Shown piece after piece: positions 28,837-33,673 of a stretch of DNA of 33,673 nucleotides (position 1 is its first letter; every line of letters begins with the position of its first letter). The DNA lies in assembly GCA_009760855.2 (NCBI GenBank), contig WPIO01000178.1:520501-554173 (forward strand), written 5' to 3'. This stretch comes from Cristatella mucedo (lineage: Eukaryota; Bryozoa; Phylactolaemata; Cristatellidae). The notes beneath the pieces were generated by a model that was not told the origin of the DNA, did no database searches, and was given only the letters and a program-made list of their open reading frames with translations. A program made the position numbers and the translations under genes.

Positions 28837-28965
28837 CACTGAGATTAATATTTCGCAACCTTAGGCAGCTAACGAAGGCACACTTGTCTGTGGACTTGAT
28901 GCGGCCGTCTAGTGAAAGGTTACTTTGGAACAGGGCACGGAGACTTTAGATGCAGATGCTACATG
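28837..28965 (-). mobile_element. Small LINE-F1 fragment, out of order
   Basis: The plus-strand phrases TTCGCAACCTTAGGCAGC and TGATGCGGCCGTCTAGTGAA, then TACTTTGGAACAGGGCACGG, match the RNLGVMF...H region of LINE-F1 (compare 31990-32075). In the neighbouring copy that region should lie on the other side, so this is a separate fragment or a rearrangement. Confidence 0.55.
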
Positions 28966-29211
28966 AGATAGGCAGGCGCCGAACTTATTTTTGACACTAC
29001 CCAGTGAACCGACGGCGACTTAGCAGCTGAGCGTTTGTCCAAATCTTTCGCTAGTGAGATTAAACAGATTAGCAAGTCCACCCTCTCACTGCCACCTCAG
29101 CCGCCGGAATGAAATCCCGCGTAGCACCGGCGCGCGATTCTTCTCTCTCCTTCACACGCACCCTCCCCCCAGTCTCTACCGTACAAGTCGCTGACTGTTT
29201 CTTCTCCAAAT
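28966..29211. other. No gene recognised
   Basis: Spacer without notable frames; mildly C-rich near 29150-29170. Confidence 0.4.
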
Positions 29212-29760
29212 AAAATGGCCGCCAGTCCTCGTGACCCTGCTACTGCAGTTCTCCTTGAGAGCTTCGTAGACCTGTTGCTGTCCACTACCGCGACAGATAT
29301 TGGAAATGTGTCGCTGGCCGCCAGCGAAGTCCTTGCCCCTCAGAAAACAGCTGCGGTTGGTTCCCTCATTAGAAAGCCATCCATCGACAATGAGAACCTG
29401 GGAGATTTTTCCTACACTCCCTTTCTGCCATTCTTATCCAGGCATGGGTATTGGCATAGCAGCTACATAGTTGCAAATGCATTCGTCGTATCTTGCAAGC
29501 AAGCTCTAATTGGAATTTAAAGCTAACCATTCGGTAGAAAATGCTCTCCCGCGAGTTTTTGTGGTCTTACGAACCAAGCTGATCTGGATAGCTCTCTAAT
29601 GGTACTCCTAAGTCCATCAGCAGCCTTTGACACTATTGGCCCGGCAGATCCTTTGGGAGTGCCTCTCGACACACACCCAGGTACCAGTGGCATAGAGAGC
29701 TAAACTGAGTCAGCTCTCTGCTAAACGAGAGAGATGTCAGAGTGTAGATGTAAATGGCTG
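29212..29760 (+). pseudogene. Old non-LTR RT remnant (CR1/L2 type), plus strand
   Basis: The frame from 29215 reads DPATAVLLESFVDLLLSTTA, TDIGNVSLAASEVLAPQKTA and AVGSLIRKPSIDNENLGDFS then YTPFLPFLSR. It aligns block by block with the start of CR1/L2 RT domains (DP.PT..L...DDLLP.IT.I.N.SL, KTA.V.PL.KKP.LD...L..YRP.S.LPFLSK). After a gap, LMVLLSPSAAFDTI at about 29597-29637 is RT motif A. Frame changes and lost residues show decay. The family is uncertain, neither clearly F1 nor F2. Confidence 0.65.
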
Positions 29761-30367
29761 TCGGTCACCCGCTGAGCCCATACATGGTGATTGTGTGTCT
29801 ACTCTTATCATGATTACTTTGGTAACTCACCTTGATTAGCAGGGAAGTTTGACACAGAGTAGGGAATGGGACATTGTAACTGATCATCTAATATAGAAAT
29901 TGTGTACCCCACTCTGCTCGTTCGTCAGCCATAGATAAGAACATCACAATTACCACTCTTTACTGCATACCATAGGTGATACGAGATCGAAGAAGAAGCA
30001 ATCAAATGCAAAGCTCAAAGAACAAGTTGTTCCGCTAACGACTCACTTAGAGTAGGTAGCATTAGGCAGATTTTCCATCACGAGGGAAACGGGCATCACA
30101 AGACTCATTTGCTTTACTTCCACACTGCTACATATTACGCTATTGGCCAAACTCTAGTGCTTTGGTTTCGAATGCTTGGTCTACCATGTTAGCTTGTTTA
30201 CGCCAATAGAAACGTACAAGATCTCAACGAGGACAGTGAATTGCCTGGGGTCGACTTACTGCACTAACTAGTCATAGCAATGAGTATCAGAATTGAGCCC
30301 TCCGGTGTCATCGGCAAATGAAGACATCAGTTAGCAAAATGGTCATTGATGCGATGTCTATAGCTCA
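29761..30367. other. No gene recognised
   Basis: Short frames only. I see no family member beyond the RT remnant to the left. Confidence 0.4.
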
Positions 30368-30497
30368 AGTTTTTCATATTTTTCTTATTAATAATTTGTT
30401 ATTATTTTAAATATATATAACATTAATAATATTATTAATATTACTAGTGTTAATATTATTAATATTATTTATTATTAAAATTATTACTAATTATTGC
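30368..30497. repeat. AT-rich tract with inverted repeats
   Basis: About 130 bp of almost pure A/T, composed of TTAATATTATTAATATT-like units partly in inverted orientation around CTAGTG (30454-30459). It could extrude as a hairpin. It is non-coding. Confidence 0.85.
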
Positions 30498-31225
30498 CCC
30501 ATTTTCACTACTTGTATGGCCTTGTCTGGCCAGGAGTCAGGCATTTTAGGGCGCCGAGCAGCCCATCTACCGGCCCCTGAACAATAACCTCTTCGTGAGT
30601 GTTGAGCTGTGCAGAGATCACAGAGGCGCCTCTTACTGACTGCTCTATTGAATTACATGCAGAGCATGTTCTGACAGCAGGCAGTGCTATCAGCAATGAT
30701 TGCTAATCAGCCTCACTCGTCCAGGATGAAATTCAGACCGGCCTGCTAGAGAATGCGCTGCCAGCAACTACCTTGTGGAGCCCCAGAGCTTAGTACTTAG
30801 TGGCGGAGAGTGGTGTAGAGGAACAGGGAACAGACGTGTTCGAACTGCCTGTCTGCCTGTATTCTCGAATCACACCGACCACTTGGTCAATTGAACGACC
30901 CATTTGGAGAGCCATTTGCTTGTTCGGCTCGCCTCTTTCATTAATACATTCTGATTCAGCCTGAGCTAACCAGTTCTGTTTACTTGACTCGAGTCAGCAG
31001 CCAGAATTTTGATGCGTTGGCAGCGATCCAGGGCTCGCCGGTTTGCCCAGACTTGTGGCTCATTCAGTATTCATAAATGACTCGGACAAAAAACAGACCA
31101 GAAAGGACTTGGACAGAACGGCATGTGGTTAAGCCTGAAGTACAGTTACTTTAGTCCCCTCAGTTGCAACCTGCTCAGATTTGAAGTTACCTTCCTGCAA
31201 TAGCAGTTCACGAATTCTCTCTATG
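30498..31225. other. No gene recognised
   Basis: Short frames only, ending at the (TAA)n tail of the next LINE-F1 copy. Confidence 0.4.
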
Positions 31226-32297
31226 ATAATAATAATAATAATAATGCACTAGATAAAGCACCCTCAGAGAACTCAATCTCTTTCTATGCGCTTTAAATTT
31301 GCTGCAAAAGGAAACACGATTGAATGGTGAGTGGTATCATGCTTAATAAACAACGTGAACAACATTGTTAGGGGTGACATGCACAGGGTCAACATGCAAA
31401 TGTGGTTAGTGGCAGCATGCACAGTGTCACCACGCATAAGCACATCAAGGACGAATCACAGGGACCCACTAAATGCTGTCCTAAATAGGTGTGTTTTTAA
31501 GTTCTTTTTAAATGTGGTTAAGTCAGGGGATGCTTTGACGCAAGTCGGGATGGAGTTGCAGGCTTTGGGAGCATACAAAATAAATGCACGGTCTCCAAAG
31601 GATTTGAGGTTTGTACTAGGTATTGGTAAACTGTTGGATTCCAAAAAGCCGATGCAAAGTACGATGCATGGCCTGGTGGGGGAGTAGATCTGAGAGATAG
31701 GCTGGAGCCAAAGAATGAAGTGACCTAAAAGTGAGCGACAAAACCTTAAAGTCAATCCGTTGCTTGACTGGTAGCCAGTGCCGGTCGGCGAAAAGTAATG
31801 TGATGTGGAAACTGTGATGCTCATGACAGACAAGCCTAGCTGCGGAGTTTTGCACCAGCTGTAATCGCCTGATTGCACATGCCGGTAGGCCAGTAAGCAG
31901 TGAGTGACAGAAGTCAAGACGGGATGTCACAAATGCATGGACCAATTTGGACGTGGTATCCTTATCTAAACAAGCCCGAATTTAGCAATGTTATGTAGCT
32001 GAAAGTAGGCAGACTTGACTGTGAAGCTGATGTGGTCGCCTAACGAGAGGTCCTTTGGAACATGACACTTAGATTTCGAGCTGATTCAACAGAAGATATG
32101 CTAGCAGAGCCAATTTTTAGCATCAGCCTTTCCAATTTCTGAATCACACTGGGTTTGCCCATAACTAGTAAGTTAGTTTTATCCCCGTTTATTTTTAGAA
32201 AATTTGTTGCCATCCATGTGCGGATGTCATCAATACATGCTGCAATTGAGTTGAGTGAATTTGAGCTGCTCGAAGGCTGGGCGGGATCAAAGCAAAG

Positions 32298-32303
<6 letters not shown>
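31226..32303 (-). mobile_element. LINE-F1, 3' 1.1 kb
   Basis: From (TAA)n (31226-31245) it runs inverted through the terminus, 3' UTR, the full C-terminal region of ORF2 and the segment encoding ACIDDIRTWMATNF. It stops within the codons of YLCFDPAQP just 3' of motif C. There it abuts the CT-rich array. The C-terminal part stays open for 153 codons in one frame and 109 in another, with frameshifts between. Confidence 0.92.
31456..31945 (-). pseudogene. LINE-F1 ORF2 C-terminus
   Basis: The frames HAFVTSRLDFCHSLLTGLPA, NSAARLVCHEHHSFHITLLF, ADRHWLPVKQRIDFKVLSLT and SLHSLAPAYLSDLLPHQAMH are followed, one frame over, by LESNSLPIPSTNLKSFGDRA, CNSIPTCVKASPDLTTFKKN and LKTHLFRTAFSGSL. A frameshift near 31660 (extra bases around AAAGTACGATGCA) breaks it. 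Confidence 0.88.
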
Positions 32304-32753
<450 letters not shown>

Positions 32754-33210
32754 CAGTATTTACATCATAAAAGCCACATGGCCACCTGGCACTAGCCTTA
32801 GGCCAGTCGTTTGGATGACACTTATACTCAGGTTTTGATCGCAATGCCTTGGTCTACTGGCCACCTTTCGCTATGCAACAGTCTAGCAAACCCCTTCACG
32901 TAAGCAGCCATTTATTTTGGGTTCTAGCAGCTGTACTCGTTCCGTCGGACCTTAGATGGGGCCGTAGTGGGCATAGCTTCTAGCGGTGACCCTATGAACC
33001 CGGGTGCATCGCTGTCAGTCTGACCTGACTGTGCCGAAAAGCTCACTTTTTTCCATCGTCACGGTGGGATCTTCACTGCAGCCCTCACAGGGTTGCTGTT
33101 AAGATAATGTGCAGCATGCGACCACACATGCTTGCAAGTGTCAGGTATGAACAAAAATATGCCTGCGGATAGGCGCCCAGATTTACATGCACCAAATGTT
33201 GTTGCACCTC
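32754..33210. other. No gene recognised
   Basis: Spacer between the CT array and the last LINE-F1 copy. No LINE-F1 sequence is found beyond the array, so the array marks the 5' limit of the copy at 31226. Confidence 0.4.
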
Positions 33211-33590
33211 TTAATAATAATAATAATAATGTACTTGATAAAGCGCCCTCAGAGAACTTAATCTCTTTCTAGGCGCTTTACATTTGCTGCAAAGGGAAAT
33301 GCAATTGAATGGTAAGTAAAATCATGCTTGAAAAACAAACAAAATGAATAACATGGTTAGGGGTGACATGAACAGGGTCAGCATGCAAATGTGGTTAGTG
33401 GCAGCATGCACAGTGTCACCACGCATAAGCACGTGACGGACGAATCACAGGGACCCACTAAATGCTGTCCTAAATAGGTGTGTTTTTAAGTTCTTTTTAA
33501 ATGTGGTCAACTCAGGGGATGTTTTGACGCAGGTCGGGAGGGAGTTCCAGGCTTTGGGAGCATACGAACTAAATGCACGGTCTCCAAAGG
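33211..33590 (-). mobile_element. LINE-F1 3' end, well preserved
   Basis: From (TAA)n (33213-33230) it runs inverted through an intact double-hairpin terminus, complete 3' UTR and the last ~60 codons of ORF2 (FGDRAFSSYAPKAWNSLPT; SEL, TFKKNLKTHLFRTAFSGSL). It is 5'-truncated at CTCCAAAGGA. This segment has few differences from the consensus of the other copies, so it is a young insertion. Confidence 0.93.
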
Positions 33591-33619
33591 ACTCTTCAAG
33601 CAACACCTCTCACTGTATG

Positions 33620-33673
33620 GTCGCGTCTAAAAGGTTAACGGTTAAGGCGATTGACTGTAGACTCAGCAGTGCA
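33620..33673 (+). other. Possible tRNA-like sequence cut by window end
   Basis: AACGGTTAAGGCGATTGACT, then GTAGACTCAGCAGTGCA, resembles the D-arm and anticodon-arm part of a tRNA-Ser-like gene or a tRNA-derived SINE head. The B box would lie beyond the window, so it cannot be confirmed. Confidence 0.3.

Overview
This is a repeat-rich, gene-poor stretch of animal nuclear DNA. The non-LTR retrotransposons belong to the CR1/L2 superclade, the tRNA-derived SINEs carry recognisable pol III A and B boxes, there is a Tigger/pogo-like DNA transposon with TA target duplication, and there are long dinucleotide arrays. None of this is prokaryotic. The mix suits an invertebrate or other metazoan with a large genome; I cannot name the species from the sequence. 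No intact, confidently functional gene is visible.

Two LINE families dominate. LINE-F1 (at least twelve fragments, both strands) ends in a double-hairpin tail followed by (ATT)n. LINE-F2 (one long copy at 23982-25757, one 3' fragment at 11031-11252) keeps RT motifs A, B and C with a frameshift and a stop. Two SINE families go with them. SINE-B has a tRNA head and a 3' tail clearly homologous to the LINE-F1 terminus. SINE-A has a tRNA head containing a palindrome and a tail resembling part of the LINE-F2 3' UTR. The window therefore appears to hold two LINE-SINE partnerships side by side.

Layout: 1-562 LINE-F1 3' ends; 782-960 SINE-A; 999-1520 an inverted repeat; 1760-1798 a perfect hairpin just downstream of a minus-strand candidate membrane-protein exon (1834-2152); 2207-2428 a 25-bp minisatellite; 2735-5091 SINEs and an old LINE; 5300-6879 a Ser/Thr-rich, mucin-like reading frame that shifts frame and is probably a decayed gene; 8787-11252 SINEs, an old LINE, TA/TG arrays and a LINE-F2 tail; 12000-14250 a SINE and the longest LINE-F1 copy, itself hit by a SINE and a GA expansion; 14950-15107 a long GA array; 15377-17250 SINE remnants, a 17-bp minisatellite and unrecognised sequence; 18640-21213 LINE-F1 copies in opposite orientations; 23882-26185 a LINE-F1 copy split by an antisense LINE-F2; 26970-28836 a LINE-F1 copy split by a Tigger-like element and a SINE-B; 29212-29760 an old RT remnant; 31226-32755 LINE-F1 plus a 450-bp CT-rich array; 33211-33590 a well-preserved LINE-F1 3' end.

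The nesting gives a relative history: LINE-F1 copies came first, then LINE-F2, SINE-A, SINE-B and the Tigger-like element inserted into them. Family names LINE-F1, LINE-F2, SINE-A and SINE-B are labels used only here.
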